Assembly: GCA_035720425.1 (NCBI GenBank)
Contig: DASTOB010000020.1
Coordinates: 1-14,044 of the forward strand
Length of the DNA stretch: 14,044 nt
Origin: DASTOB01 sp035720425
GTDB lineage: Bacteria > Chloroflexota > Limnocylindria > Limnocylindrales > CSP1-4
Reading direction: 5' to 3'
Positions 1-7,080 of this stretch are shown here, in pieces. The position numbers and the translations under genes are program-made. The first letter of the stretch is position 1. The number at the start of each line of letters is the position of its first letter. Below the pieces are notes generated by a model that searched no databases, was not told where the DNA came from, and saw nothing but the letters and a program-made list of their open reading frames with translations.

Positions 1-1
1 G

Positions 2-1708
2 CGGATCGCCGGCGACGAACGATGGATCGCGATCGAGGACGTCGCGCGCTACCGCGACGCGGCCGGCGTCGCCGCACCGGTCGGCACGCCGACGGCGTTC
101 CTCGGCCCGGTCGCCGGCGCCCTCGAGTCGCTCCTTGCCCGCTGGGCGCGGACGCATGGCCCGTTCCTCGCCGCCGAGCCGGCCGGGCGATGGTCGATCC
201 CCGTCGGCCTCGTCTCGGACGCGCTGGCTCGGCTCGAGGCGGCTGGCTCGCTCGTCCGTGGCGAGTTCCGGCCGGACGGCACGGAGCGCGAGTGGTGCGA
301 CCCGGAGGTCCTCCGCCGGCTCCGGCGTCGGTCGCTCGCCCGCCTCCGGCGCGAGGTGGAGCCGGTCGACCCGGCCGCCCTCGGTCGGTTTCTCCCCGCC
401 TGGCAGGGCGTCGCTGCAGTCGGTGCCCCGCCGCCGCCCCTTCGGCCGACGGCCGCCCTCGAGCGCCTCGCGGAGGTGGTCGATCAGCTCGCGGGCCTGC
501 CCATCCCGGCGTCGGTCCTCGAACGCGACGTGTTGCCGGCGCGTGTCCCGGGCTACCAGCCGCGGCTGCTCGACGAGCTCGGCGCGCTCGGCGAGGTCGC
601 CTGGGTTGGGCGGGGGAGTCTCGGTCGAGACGACGGCCGGGTCGTGCTCGTGCGTCCGGGTCGCGAGGCACTCCGGCCGGCGGGTCCGCTCGACGATGCG
701 CCGCCGCCGACAGGGCCGCGCCACGACGCGATCCGGGAGGTCCTCGCGCGCCGGGGAGCGTCGTTCTTCCGCGAGATCGCGGGGGCGGCCGGCGGAGGCC
801 CGGAGCGCGAGATCCTCGACGCGCTGTGGGACCTCGTGTGGGCCGGCGAGGTCACGAACGACACGTTCGCGCCGCTCCGGGCGCTGCGCTGGAAGCGGCC
901 GGCCGGATCCGGGCGCCGGACGGCGCGGCCCCGCGTCGGCCGTCTCGTGAGCCTCGGGCCGCCGGAGGCGGCCGGGCGCTGGTCGCTGACCGAAATCGGC
1001 GTCGACGGCGCCACGGCCCCCTCCGGCACCGAGCGACTCCACGCGCACGCGCTCGCCCTCCTCGACCGCCACGGCGTCGTGACCCGCGAGGCGGTGGCCG
1101 CCGAGGGGATGGCGGGTGGGTTCTCGGCCGTCTATCCGATCCTGTCGGCCCTCGAGGACGCCGGTCGCGTCCGCCGCGGGTACTTCGTCGACGGCCTCGG
1201 GGCCGCGCAGTTCGCCCAGCCCGGCGCGATCGACCGACTCCGGGCGCTGCGCGAGCCGGAGCCGAGCACCGCGCCCGTCGTGCACCTCCTCGCCGCATCG
1301 GACCCGGCCAATCCGTTCGGCGCCGCGCTCGCATGGCCGCGGCGGGGCGACGACGACCGACGGCCGCTCCAGCGCGCCGCGGGCGCCTACGTCGCCCTCG
1401 TGGACGGGGTTGCGGCGCTGTACCTGGAGCGCGGCGGCGCGACCCTCCAGACGCTGCCCGCGTTCGACGATCCGGCGGTCGCCGCCGCGGCGCTCGGCGC
1501 CCTCCGTGCGCTCCTCGCCGACGGCCGGTTCCGTGAACTCGTCGTCGGCCGGGTCGACGGCGTCGCCGTCGCGGAGTCCCCGCGTCGCCCGGCGCTCCTC
1601 GACGCCGGCTTTGCGCCCGGCTATCGGGGCCTCGTCCTTCGTCCGGCGGCCGGTCCGGCGGTCGACGGGCGCGATCGATTCGCCGCCCGCCGCGCCTACC
1701 CGTCCTGA
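2..1708 (+). CDS. lhr: Lhr-family ATP-dependent DNA helicase, C-terminal part (5' truncated by window)
   Basis: The frame is open from the first bases to the TGA at 1706-1708, giving 568 visible residues. The N-terminal RecA helicase core lies before the window. What is seen matches the C-terminal half of Lhr (large helicase-related): an RIAGDERWIAIED segment at the left edge, then EWCDPEVLRRLRRRSLARLR and the junction VEPVDPAALGRFLPAWQGV, followed by repeated winged-helix-like blocks (for example HDAIREVLARRGASFFREIA). In the family, this C-terminal domain is built from tandem winged helices resembling AlkZ-type glycosylases, and Lhr proteins act as 3'-to-5' translocating DNA or RNA:DNA helicases in repair. 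The gene overlaps the next one by one base (TGATG), a DNA glycosylase. Mycobacterium has the same pairing (lhr next to nei). The assignment is firm; activity cannot be judged without the core. Confidence 0.9.
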   Translation, partial: RIAGDERWIAIEDVARYRDAAGVAAPVGTPTAFLGPVAGALESLLARWARTHGPFLAAEPAGRWSIPVGLVSDALARLEAAGSLVRGEFRPDGTEREWCDPEVLRRLRRRSLARLRREVEPVDPAALGRFLPAWQGVAAVGAPPPPLRPTAALERLAEVVDQLAGLPIPASVLERDVLPARVPGYQPRLLDELGALGEVAWVGRGSLGRDDGRVVLVRPGREALRPAGPLDDAPPPTGPRHDAIREVLARRGASFFREIAGAAGGGPEREILDALWDLVWAGEVTNDTFAPLRALRWKRPAGSGRRTARPRVGRLVSLGPPEAAGRWSLTEIGVDGATAPSGTERLHAHALALLDRHGVVTREAVAAEGMAGGFSAVYPILSALEDAGRVRRGYFVDGLGAAQFAQPGAIDRLRALREPEPSTAPVVHLLAASDPANPFGAALAWPRRGDDDRRPLQRAAGAYVALVDGVAALYLERGGATLQTLPAFDDPAVAAAALGALRALLADGRFRELVVGRVDGVAVAESPRRPALLDAGFAPGYRGLVLRPAAGPAVDGRDRFAARRAYPS

Positions 1709-2538
1709 TGCCGGAGGGCGATACCCTCCATCGCGTCGCCGCCGGCCTCCGCCCGCATCTCCTCGGTCGGCCCGTCACGGCAGCCCGCGCCCGCGTGCCG
1801 GGGCCGCAGGTCGGCCGCGTCGTCGGTCGGACGGTCACCGGCGTCGATGCCCTCGGCAAGAACCTCCTCATCCGGTTCGACGACGGGCTCGAGATCAGGA
1901 CCCATCTCCGCCTCCGCGGCTCGTGGCACCGCTACCGCCCGGGCGAGCCGTGGCGCCGGTCGCCGGCCCGTGCCGTGCTCGTCCTCGAGGTGCCCGGCAG
2001 CGTCGCCGTCTGCTTCGACGCACCGGTCGTCGAGCTGTTCGAGTGGCGCGCGGAGCGGCTCCATCCGTCCCTCGGCCGGCTGGGGCCGGATCTGCTCGAC
2101 CCGGCGTTCGACGGGGATGAGGCCGTCCGGCGCCTGCGGGACCCGGGTCGTGCGGCCACATCGATCGCCGAGGCACTCCTCGACCAGGGCGCGCTGGCCG
2201 GGATCGGCAACGTGTACCGCAGCGAGGTGCTGTGGATCGAGCGGGTGTCGCCGTTCGCGCGGATCGCGGACCTGGACGACGAGACCCTGGGCCGGCTCGT
2301 CGCGACGGCGCGCCGGCTGCTCCTCGTGAACACCGGTCCGCGGCCTGGTCGCGGGCGTCCCGAGCGGATCACCACGGACGGCGACCCCCGCGCCGCGGGA
2401 GAGCCGTTGTGGGTCTATCGTCGGACCGGCCGAGCGTGCCGCCGGTGCCGCACGCCGATCCGATCCGCGCGGCATGGCACGGACCTGCCGCGCACGGTGT
2501 ACTGGTGCCCAACCTGCCAGCCGGGAGACCCGCCATGA
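1708..2538 (+). CDS. nei: Fpg/Nei-family DNA glycosylase/AP lyase (Nei2-like)
   Basis: A 276-residue formamidopyrimidine-DNA glycosylase/endonuclease VIII family protein that removes oxidised bases and nicks abasic sites. The start is fixed by MPEGDTLHR: after Met removal, Pro2 is the Schiff-base nucleophile and Glu3 the general acid. Lys51 in ALGKNLL fits the beta-hairpin lysine. GALAGIGNVYRSEVLW is the helix-two-turn-helix DNA-binding segment. The C-terminus carries a four-cysteine zinc finger (CRRC, then CPTC about 20 residues on) with an Arg before YWCPTC. The MPEGD start and bacterial context fit the actinobacterial Nei2 type better than MutM. The ATG overlaps the lhr stop and the TGA overlaps the next ATG, so all three are probably co-translated. 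Nothing looks broken. Confidence 0.95.
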   Translation: MPEGDTLHRVAAGLRPHLLGRPVTAARARVPGPQVGRVVGRTVTGVDALGKNLLIRFDDGLEIRTHLRLRGSWHRYRPGEPWRRSPARAVLVLEVPGSVAVCFDAPVVELFEWRAERLHPSLGRLGPDLLDPAFDGDEAVRRLRDPGRAATSIAEALLDQGALAGIGNVYRSEVLWIERVSPFARIADLDDETLGRLVATARRLLLVNTGPRPGRGRPERITTDGDPRAAGEPLWVYRRTGRACRRCRTPIRSARHGTDLPRTVYWCPTCQPGDPP

Positions 2539-2819
2539 CGATCGAGGTTCACGCGACGGCCGACCCGGGCGGCGACGGCTGGCACTTCAGCGTCCGGGTG
2601 ACCGACGGCCGAGGAACGACGGAGCACGCCGTCCGCGTCCGGCGGGGCGACGTCGAGCGTCTCGCGCCCGGCGCGCCGGATCCCACCGACCTTGTCCGTC
2701 GCTCGTTCGAGTTCCTGCTCGCCCGCGAGCCGAAGGAATCGATCCTGCGCTCGTTCGACCTGCCGGTCATCGGCCGCTATTTCCCGGACTACGAGGCGGC
2801 GATCCGCGGCCGCGTATGA
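2535..2819 (+). CDS. small hypothetical protein in the lhr-nei operon
   Basis: A 94-residue soluble protein of unknown function. The start ATG sits in an ATGA overlap with the nei stop, which decides the start over the longer open frame. The N-terminal half (MTIEVHATADPGGDGWHFSV, then alternating hydrophobic/charged residues) looks like beta strands. The C-terminal half contains DLVRRSFEFLLAREPKESIL and SFDLPVIGRYFPDYE and looks helical. There is no signal peptide, membrane segment or metal motif. I have the impression of a conserved small family in high-GC bacteria, but I cannot name it. Coupling to lhr and nei suggests a repair-related or regulatory accessory role, which is inference only. 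Confidence 0.8.
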   Translation: MTIEVHATADPGGDGWHFSVRVTDGRGTTEHAVRVRRGDVERLAPGAPDPTDLVRRSFEFLLAREPKESILRSFDLPVIGRYFPDYEAAIRGRV

Positions 2820-2820
2820 T
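2815..2820 (+). promoter_or_regulatory. -10-like box TATGAT, likely leaderless start of the amidotransferase
   Basis: TATGAT ends 8 nt before the ATG at 2829, separated by GCGGCGCG. That distance would put the transcription start at or next to the start codon. No Shine-Dalgarno sequence is seen and no clear -35 box is found. The box overlaps the stop of the preceding gene, so it would be an internal operon promoter. Confidence 0.4.
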
Positions 2821-2828
2821 GCGGCGCG

Positions 2829-3542
2829 ATGTGTGAGCACTTCGTCGCCCGCGCGACGGAGCCGTTCCGGCTCGACGAGCTGTGGCCGTTCGCGGAGCGG
2901 CTCGAACGGTTCGGCCTTGCCGGCTTCGGCTGGGGCGCGGCGTGGCTCGGCGCGGACGGACGGCTCCACAGCTACCGCGACGTGCGCGCGTTCCGCGACG
3001 ACCCCGGTCGCGCGGGTGTCGGGCAGATCGAGACGGCGTCGGCCCTCGTCCACCTCCGCCGGCCGTCCCGCCTGTCGACCCTTGCCCTGCCGGACACGCA
3101 GCCGTTCGACGACCCGGCCGGGCGCTTCTCGTTCAGCCACAACGGCGACCTGCGCGACTATCGGCCGTGGCGCGAGCGGTACCGGCGCGAGGGCAGGATC
3201 CACGGGCGGGCCGACACCGAGGCGGGCGCTCGATGGCTCGAGGACGCGTGGCACGACGGCGAGCCGGTCGCTCACCTTCTCGCCGCGCTCCACGACACGT
3301 TCGGCGGCCAGGCGAACCTCGCCGTCCTGACGGCCGCCGGCGATGCCCACATGTACGCCGGCAACAGCGAGAACCCGGTCTTCGCGTTCCGACTCGGCCG
3401 GATCGGCGTTGCCTCGACCGGGATCTATTCGCTCGACCGCTCGCTGTTCCGCTTCGTCGCGCCGAAGGCGACCGACCGCCGCATGATCGGCCGGGGCGTA
3501 ACCGTGGGGCTCGACGGGACGGGACGGCCGATCGCCGCGTAG
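2829..3542 (+). CDS. class II (Ntn-type) glutamine amidotransferase-like protein
   Basis: A 237-residue stand-alone glutaminase domain. MCEHFVARA places Cys2 at the N-terminus after Met removal, the nucleophile of Ntn amidotransferases. Other family signatures are the VHLRRPS strand, FSHNGDLRDY (His104-Asn105-Gly106, the oxyanion/glutamine-site HNG) and GRADTE at 126-131, equivalent to the glutamine-binding D-T-E of GlmS-type domains. The C-terminus has SENPVFAFRLG and ASTGIYSLDRSLFRF. The length equals one GATase domain, with no synthase domain fused and no obvious ammonia acceptor gene adjacent. It resembles small EgtC/YafJ-like proteins, but I cannot give a substrate. It starts 9 nt after the upstream gene and may have its own promoter. 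The fold call is confident; the function is unknown. Confidence 0.85.
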   Translation: MCEHFVARATEPFRLDELWPFAERLERFGLAGFGWGAAWLGADGRLHSYRDVRAFRDDPGRAGVGQIETASALVHLRRPSRLSTLALPDTQPFDDPAGRFSFSHNGDLRDYRPWRERYRREGRIHGRADTEAGARWLEDAWHDGEPVAHLLAALHDTFGGQANLAVLTAAGDAHMYAGNSENPVFAFRLGRIGVASTGIYSLDRSLFRFVAPKATDRRMIGRGVTVGLDGTGRPIAA

Positions 3543-3587
3543 ACGACCGCCGGGTAGACGACCGCCGGGTAGACGGTGGACGCCGGG
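3540..3587 (+). repeat. 15-bp tandem repeat that duplicates the amidotransferase stop codon
   Basis: TAGACGACCGCCGGG occurs at 3540-3554 and again at 3555-3569. A third, diverged 18-bp unit (TAGACG, an inserted triplet, GACGCCGGG) follows at 3570-3587. The repeat begins with the TAG stop of the amidotransferase, so three TAG codons stand in the same frame 15 bp apart. This looks like a slippage or duplication product. Confidence 0.75.
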
Positions 3588-3687
3588 CGTAGGATGTCCC
3601 GGGCACATCGGGGGCGCGGCCGGTAACACGGCGGCGATCCGCGCGTCACGGGTTCGATCACCACCCGGCCAGCGATGGCCGCAGCCC

Positions 3688-3694
3688 GAGGGAG
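3688..3694 (+). promoter_or_regulatory. Shine-Dalgarno GAGGGAG for the MFS transporter
   Basis: A purine-rich GAGGGAG lies 6 nt before the ATG at 3701 and decides that start. The preceding 158-bp gap (3543-3700) holds the 15-bp repeats, a weak TAGGAT (-10-like) at 3590-3595 flanked by CCGGG (3583-3587) and CCCGG (3598-3602), and no other gene. This start is leadered, unlike most others in the window. Confidence 0.6.
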
Positions 3695-3700
3695 TGACCG

Positions 3701-5032
3701 ATGAGCCACGCGGCGACGATCGAGGACGTGCGCGACGCCGACGGTCGGCCGACCGCGCACCTGCCGTTCACGCATCTCGCCCGACTGTCCGCGTACTGGC
3801 TCGGGCTCACCGCGATCGACTCCGCGGTGAGCCTGTTCGTCCAGTACCGGGTCAACTTCGGGGGGTTCGTCGACACCCTCGAGATCGGGCGGGCGCTGTT
3901 CCTCATCGGGATGGGCGGGGTCATCATCTCGGTGCTCGTCCAGCCGACCGTCGGTGCGATCAGCGACTACACGGTCAGCCGCTGGGGCCGGCGCAAGCCG
4001 TGGATCGTCATCGGTACGCTGCTCGACTTCGTGTTCCTCCTCGGGATTGCCTACGCCAACACGATCCTCGCCCTCGCGGCGTTCGTCGCCCTCCTCTCAT
4101 TCAGCACGAACATCGCCCGTGGCCCGTTCCAGGGCTACGTCCCGGACCTCGTCCCGGCCCGCCAGGTCGGCACCGCGAGCGCCCTCGTCGGCCTCATGCA
4201 GGTTCTCGGCAACGTGACCGGCTTCATGGCCGCGAACGCGGCCGCGGCGTTGAACAACCTGCCGCTCGCGCTCCTCGCCGTCGCGATCGTCGAGTTCGTC
4301 ACGATGGTCAGCGTCGTCTGGCGCGTGGGCAACGGCGCGCCACCGAAGCCGCGCGAGGGCCGCTCCTGGCTCGCGATCACCCGCGAGGCATGGGGCACGG
4401 ACATCCTCCAGGAGCGCTCGTTCGTGTGGCTCGTCGCGTCGCGCCTGTTCTTCCTCATGGGCGGCGGCATCCTGTTCAACCTCGTCATCGCGTATCTCAA
4501 CCAGGTCTTCGGCCTGGGCCAGGAGGAGGCGGCGGGAGTCAACACGATCCTGCTCGTCATCGTCGTCATCGCCAACGTCATCGCCGTCATCCCGGCCGCC
4601 CGCCTGTCTGACCGGATCGGGCGCAAACCGGTCATCTATGCGAGCTGCCTGATCGGCGGGATCGGGATCGGTCTGGCCGCGCTTGCGCCAATCGTTCCGG
4701 TGGCGATCGTCGGGGCGGCGTTCTTCGGCGTGTCGGCGGGAATGTTCTTGTCGGTCGACTGGGCGCTCATGACCGACATCATCCCGAAGGCCTCGGCCGG
4801 CCGGTTCATGGGGATCTCGAACGTGGCGACCGGGTCGTCGACGCTCCTCGCGGTCGCAAGCGGCGGGATCGTCCTCGACCTCGTCAATGCGGTTGCCGGT
4901 GTCGGAGCCGGGCCGCGTGCCGCCTTCCTGCTCGGGCTCGCGTACTACGTCGTCGCGGCGATCCTGCTCCGGCCGGTGAAGGAGCCGCCGGCGTCCGCGC
5001 GCGGGCAGGCCGTGGAGGCGACCGTCACCTGA
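3701..5032 (+). CDS. MFS transporter, SLC45/GPH-like (sugar or glycoside:cation symporter type)
   Basis: A 443-residue polytopic inner-membrane protein with about 12 hydrophobic segments. The MFS loop 2-3 signature is SDYTVSRWGRRKP at residues 88-100, and its second-half copy is SDRIGRKP at 303-310. The segment GPFQGYVPDLVPARQVGTAS and the following GLMQVLGNVTGF resemble the sucrose/SLC45 and glycoside-pentoside-hexuronide transporters, which couple solute uptake to a cation. WALMTDIIPKASAGRFMGIS near residue 355 is also typical. The first 25 residues are cytosolic. The start is supported by a good ribosome binding site. The substrate cannot be read from sequence. Neighbours give no catabolic pathway, apart from a membrane glycosyltransferase-like gene 37 nt downstream. 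Confidence 0.9.
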   Translation: MSHAATIEDVRDADGRPTAHLPFTHLARLSAYWLGLTAIDSAVSLFVQYRVNFGGFVDTLEIGRALFLIGMGGVIISVLVQPTVGAISDYTVSRWGRRKPWIVIGTLLDFVFLLGIAYANTILALAAFVALLSFSTNIARGPFQGYVPDLVPARQVGTASALVGLMQVLGNVTGFMAANAAAALNNLPLALLAVAIVEFVTMVSVVWRVGNGAPPKPREGRSWLAITREAWGTDILQERSFVWLVASRLFFLMGGGILFNLVIAYLNQVFGLGQEEAAGVNTILLVIVVIANVIAVIPAARLSDRIGRKPVIYASCLIGGIGIGLAALAPIVPVAIVGAAFFGVSAGMFLSVDWALMTDIIPKASAGRFMGISNVATGSSTLLAVASGGIVLDLVNAVAGVGAGPRAAFLLGLAYYVVAAILLRPVKEPPASARGQAVEATVT

Positions 5033-5054
5033 CGATCGGCTCACCGCCGCGTGC

Positions 5055-5060
5055 GAGAAT
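5055..5060 (+). promoter_or_regulatory. possible -10 box GAGAAT for the GT87-like gene
   Basis: GAGAAT ends 9 nt before the ATG at 5070, with GCGGCGGCG between. It departs from TANNNT at its first base, so it is the weakest of the five such boxes here. The GCGGC immediately after it is shared with the boxes before 2829 and 12333. No ribosome binding site is seen. Confidence 0.3.
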
Positions 5061-5069
5061 GCGGCGGCG

Positions 5070-5957
5070 ATGAGGGAGCGCATCGGGTTCCAGGCCGCGG
5101 GCCTGGAGGGGGTGATCGATCGGCCGACCCTGCGCCGGGCCGGGGTCTTCCGGCGGGCGTTCCGGCGCGAGGTATCGCGCCTGCGCGAGCGGCGGCGGCT
5201 CGTCGCGATGGCCCTGCTCATCGTCACGTTCGGCCTGCTCACCGCCGGCATGTTCGCGCGCGGCGATCTGGCCGGCGCCGATGCGCGGGCCTACTGGGCG
5301 GGCGTGCGCTTCTGGATCAACGGCGGCGACCCGTACCATCCGGCCGGCCCGTTCCTGCCGTACGTCTACGCCCCGTGGATGCTGCCGCTGTTCGCGCCGT
5401 GGGCGCTCATGCCGTGGGACGTCGCGTGGTTTGTCTGGCGGGTGGGGACGATCCTCGCGTTCCTCTGGACGATCGAGTGGGCCTATCGGCGCCGCCCGCT
5501 GGCGACCGCCGTGGTCGTCGCGTTGCTCGCCTTCCCGATCGGCGCGAACCTCGACACTGGCAACATCAACCTCCAGCTCACGCTCATGCTCTGGGCGGCC
5601 CAGTTCGTGGGGCCGCGGCTGGCCGGGCTGCTGTGGGGCCTTGCCGCGTGGATGAAGTGGGTTCCGGCGATCTTCCTGTTCGTGCTCGCCCCCCGTGCGC
5701 GGCTGTGGGGCCTCGGCTGGCTCGCCGCGTCCGCCCTGCTCAGCCTCGCCACGCTGCCGCTCACGATCGTCCAGCTCGACGCCCTGTTCGGGTTTGGGCC
5801 GCGGCCGCTCCGGCTCGACTACCTCGTCCTGCTGTGGGCCCTCGTCCCGTGGCTGTGGCGACGCGAGGAGCGCCACCGCCGCTGGCGAGCGCAGGGTCCG
5901 ATGAGGGGCGGTCCGGCCGGGTACATGCGGGCATTCTTCGGCCTCGCCCGCGGGTAA
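5070..5957 (+). CDS. GT87-like (DUF2029) polytopic membrane glycosyltransferase-like protein, short form
   Basis: A 295-residue protein with a basic cytosolic N-terminus (about 42 residues, rich in Arg) and roughly eight hydrophobic segments. The GT87/DUF2029 pattern is visible: an acidic loop after the first membrane helix (GADARAYWAGVRFWINGGDPY, Asp71 onward), YVYAPWMLPLFAPW, and a conserved DTGNINLQLTLML followed by GLAAWMKWVPAIFLF. Known GT87 members are polyprenol-phosphate-mannose-dependent mannosyltransferases acting outside the membrane in glycolipid assembly. This protein is clearly shorter than the usual family length of about 400 residues and ends in a basic tail after WALVPWLWRREE. 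It may be a minimal variant or a related membrane protein. No acceptor-pathway genes are nearby. It lies 37 nt after the MFS gene. Confidence 0.7.
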   Translation: MRERIGFQAAGLEGVIDRPTLRRAGVFRRAFRREVSRLRERRRLVAMALLIVTFGLLTAGMFARGDLAGADARAYWAGVRFWINGGDPYHPAGPFLPYVYAPWMLPLFAPWALMPWDVAWFVWRVGTILAFLWTIEWAYRRRPLATAVVVALLAFPIGANLDTGNINLQLTLMLWAAQFVGPRLAGLLWGLAAWMKWVPAIFLFVLAPRARLWGLGWLAASALLSLATLPLTIVQLDALFGFGPRPLRLDYLVLLWALVPWLWRREERHRRWRAQGPMRGGPAGYMRAFFGLARG

Positions 5958-6236
5958 GCCCGCAGCCGCGCCCTGTCGGAGCTCGCTCGGTGGTGATCGC
6001 GGACCACGACTCCCGGCCGGCTCGCCAGCGGCTGGCCGCGGCCCGGTTTCTGCCACACGACACGCTCGCGGTCGGTAGTCACCGGGTTCTCGTCGGGTGA
6101 CCGCCTGAGGAGCGCATGGCGAGAACTCGTGGCGGCTCCGAGCGTGCCGGGCGTCCTCGTCGGCCCGCGCCGCCCCACTCCTCCCGACCCGGACCCGGTC
6201 GAGCGGCGCTGAGCCGCCCGGTATACTCCGCCGAAC
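5958..6236 (+). other. intergenic region before cphB, no convincing gene
   Basis: 279 bp between the GT87-like gene and cyanophycinase. A 36-codon frame at 5990-6100 has a GTG start 8 nt after GGAG (5978-5981) and reads MVIADHDSRPARQRLA and onward. I regard it as a weak candidate only. Inverted arms GTCACC (6078-6083) and GGTGAC (6096-6101) could form a 6-bp hairpin, possibly ending the upstream transcript, with no U-tract. A second small hairpin, GCGGC (6203-6207) with GCCGC (6213-6217), sits just before the cphB -10 box. Confidence 0.4.
6222..6227 (+). promoter_or_regulatory. -10 box TATACT, likely leaderless promoter of cphB-cphA
   Basis: TATACT is a near-consensus -10 hexamer ending 9 nt before the cyanophycinase ATG at 6237. 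No Shine-Dalgarno lies between, so a transcript starting about 7 nt after the box would carry almost no leader. The small GCGGC/GCCGC hairpin at 6203-6217 occupies the spacer and could be an operator. No good -35 is seen. Confidence 0.5.
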
Positions 6237-7076
6237 ATGGCCGAGGGAACCGTCATCATCATCGGCGGCGCCGAGGACAAGATCCGCGACCGGGTCATCC
6301 TCAACCGGTTCGTCTCGCTCGCCGGCGGCCCGGACGCGACGATCGCCGTCGTGTCGACCGCGTCGTCGCTCGGGGCCGAGGCCGGCGAGCGTTACCGCCA
6401 GGTGTTCACGGAGCTCGGCTGTGCGCAGGTCCGCCCGCTCCACGCGGTGACCCGCCCGCAGGCCAACGACGAGACGGCGGCAATGGCGGTGCGCGACGCG
6501 ACGGGGATCTTCCTGACCGGGGGAAACCAGCTCCGCCTGTCGTCGACGATCGGCGGCACCCGCCTCGCCGACGCGATCCTCGAGCGCTTCCGGCACGGCG
6601 CGGTCGTCGCCGGCACGTCCGCCGGGGCAAGCGCGATGTCGAGCCACATGATCGCGTTCGGGGCGTCCGGGGCGACGCCGAAGCATCGGATGGCCCAGAT
6701 CGCGGCCGGCCTCGGCCTGCTGCCCGGGGTCATCGTCGATCAGCACTTCCAGCAGCGCAACCGCCTCGGTCGCCTGCTCAGCCTCATCGCCCAGAACCCG
6801 AGCCTGCTCGGCCTCGGCGTCGACGAGGACACGGCCGGCGTCGTCGGGCCCGACCATGTCCTCGAGGTCATCGGCCGCGGCTCGATCACCGTCGTCGACG
6901 GCGCCGCGTCGGAGACCGACGCGTGGGAGATCAAGGGTCACCGCCCGCTCATGATCAGCGGCGTCGTGCTCCACTCGCTGCCGGCGGGCTACCGGTTCGA
7001 CCTCCGCCGCCGCCACCGGGTCGCCACGCCGGCGCTCCATGCCCTGCCCGGTGGCGGGGCCGTGGCCTCGAGCTGA
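6237..7076 (+). CDS. cphB: cyanophycinase (peptidase family S51)
   Basis: A 279-residue serine peptidase that cuts the cyanophycin polymer into beta-Asp-Arg dipeptides. The chain opens with GTVIIIGGAEDK, the family's N-terminal strand and GGAEDK motif. GIFLTGGNQLRL and GTSAGASAMS follow, with Ser128 in GTSAG as the nucleophile on the nucleophile elbow. VIVDQHFQQRNRLGRL, with His170, is the conserved DQHF block. There is no signal peptide, so it is the intracellular type. The length matches bacterial cyanophycinases. It lies 4 nt upstream of cyanophycin synthetase and presumably shares a transcript, placing polymer synthesis and mobilisation under one promoter. All visible motifs are intact. 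Confidence 0.95.
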   Translation: MAEGTVIIIGGAEDKIRDRVILNRFVSLAGGPDATIAVVSTASSLGAEAGERYRQVFTELGCAQVRPLHAVTRPQANDETAAMAVRDATGIFLTGGNQLRLSSTIGGTRLADAILERFRHGAVVAGTSAGASAMSSHMIAFGASGATPKHRMAQIAAGLGLLPGVIVDQHFQQRNRLGRLLSLIAQNPSLLGLGVDEDTAGVVGPDHVLEVIGRGSITVVDGAASETDAWEIKGHRPLMISGVVLHSLPAGYRFDLRRRHRVATPALHALPGGGAVASS

Positions 7077-7080
7077 CCCG

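Noticed and set aside
22..1536. A 504-codon Arg/Pro-rich plus-strand frame at the left edge
   Set aside because: It is out of frame with the Lhr coding sequence, which has family motifs across the same stretch.
3645..3670. GGGTTCGATCACC resembling a tRNA T-arm and 3' end
   Set aside because: No matching 5-bp stem partner, anticodon arm or acceptor stem could be found upstream.
5990..6100. 36-codon frame with a GGAG before its GTG between the GT87-like gene and cphB
   Set aside because: Only a four-base ribosome binding site match and no recognisable feature; not enough to call a gene.
7039..7080. Earlier ATG for cphA at 7039
   Set aside because: It would overlap cphB by 38 bases and add 14 unconserved residues with no ribosome binding site; 7081 follows the cphB stop directly.
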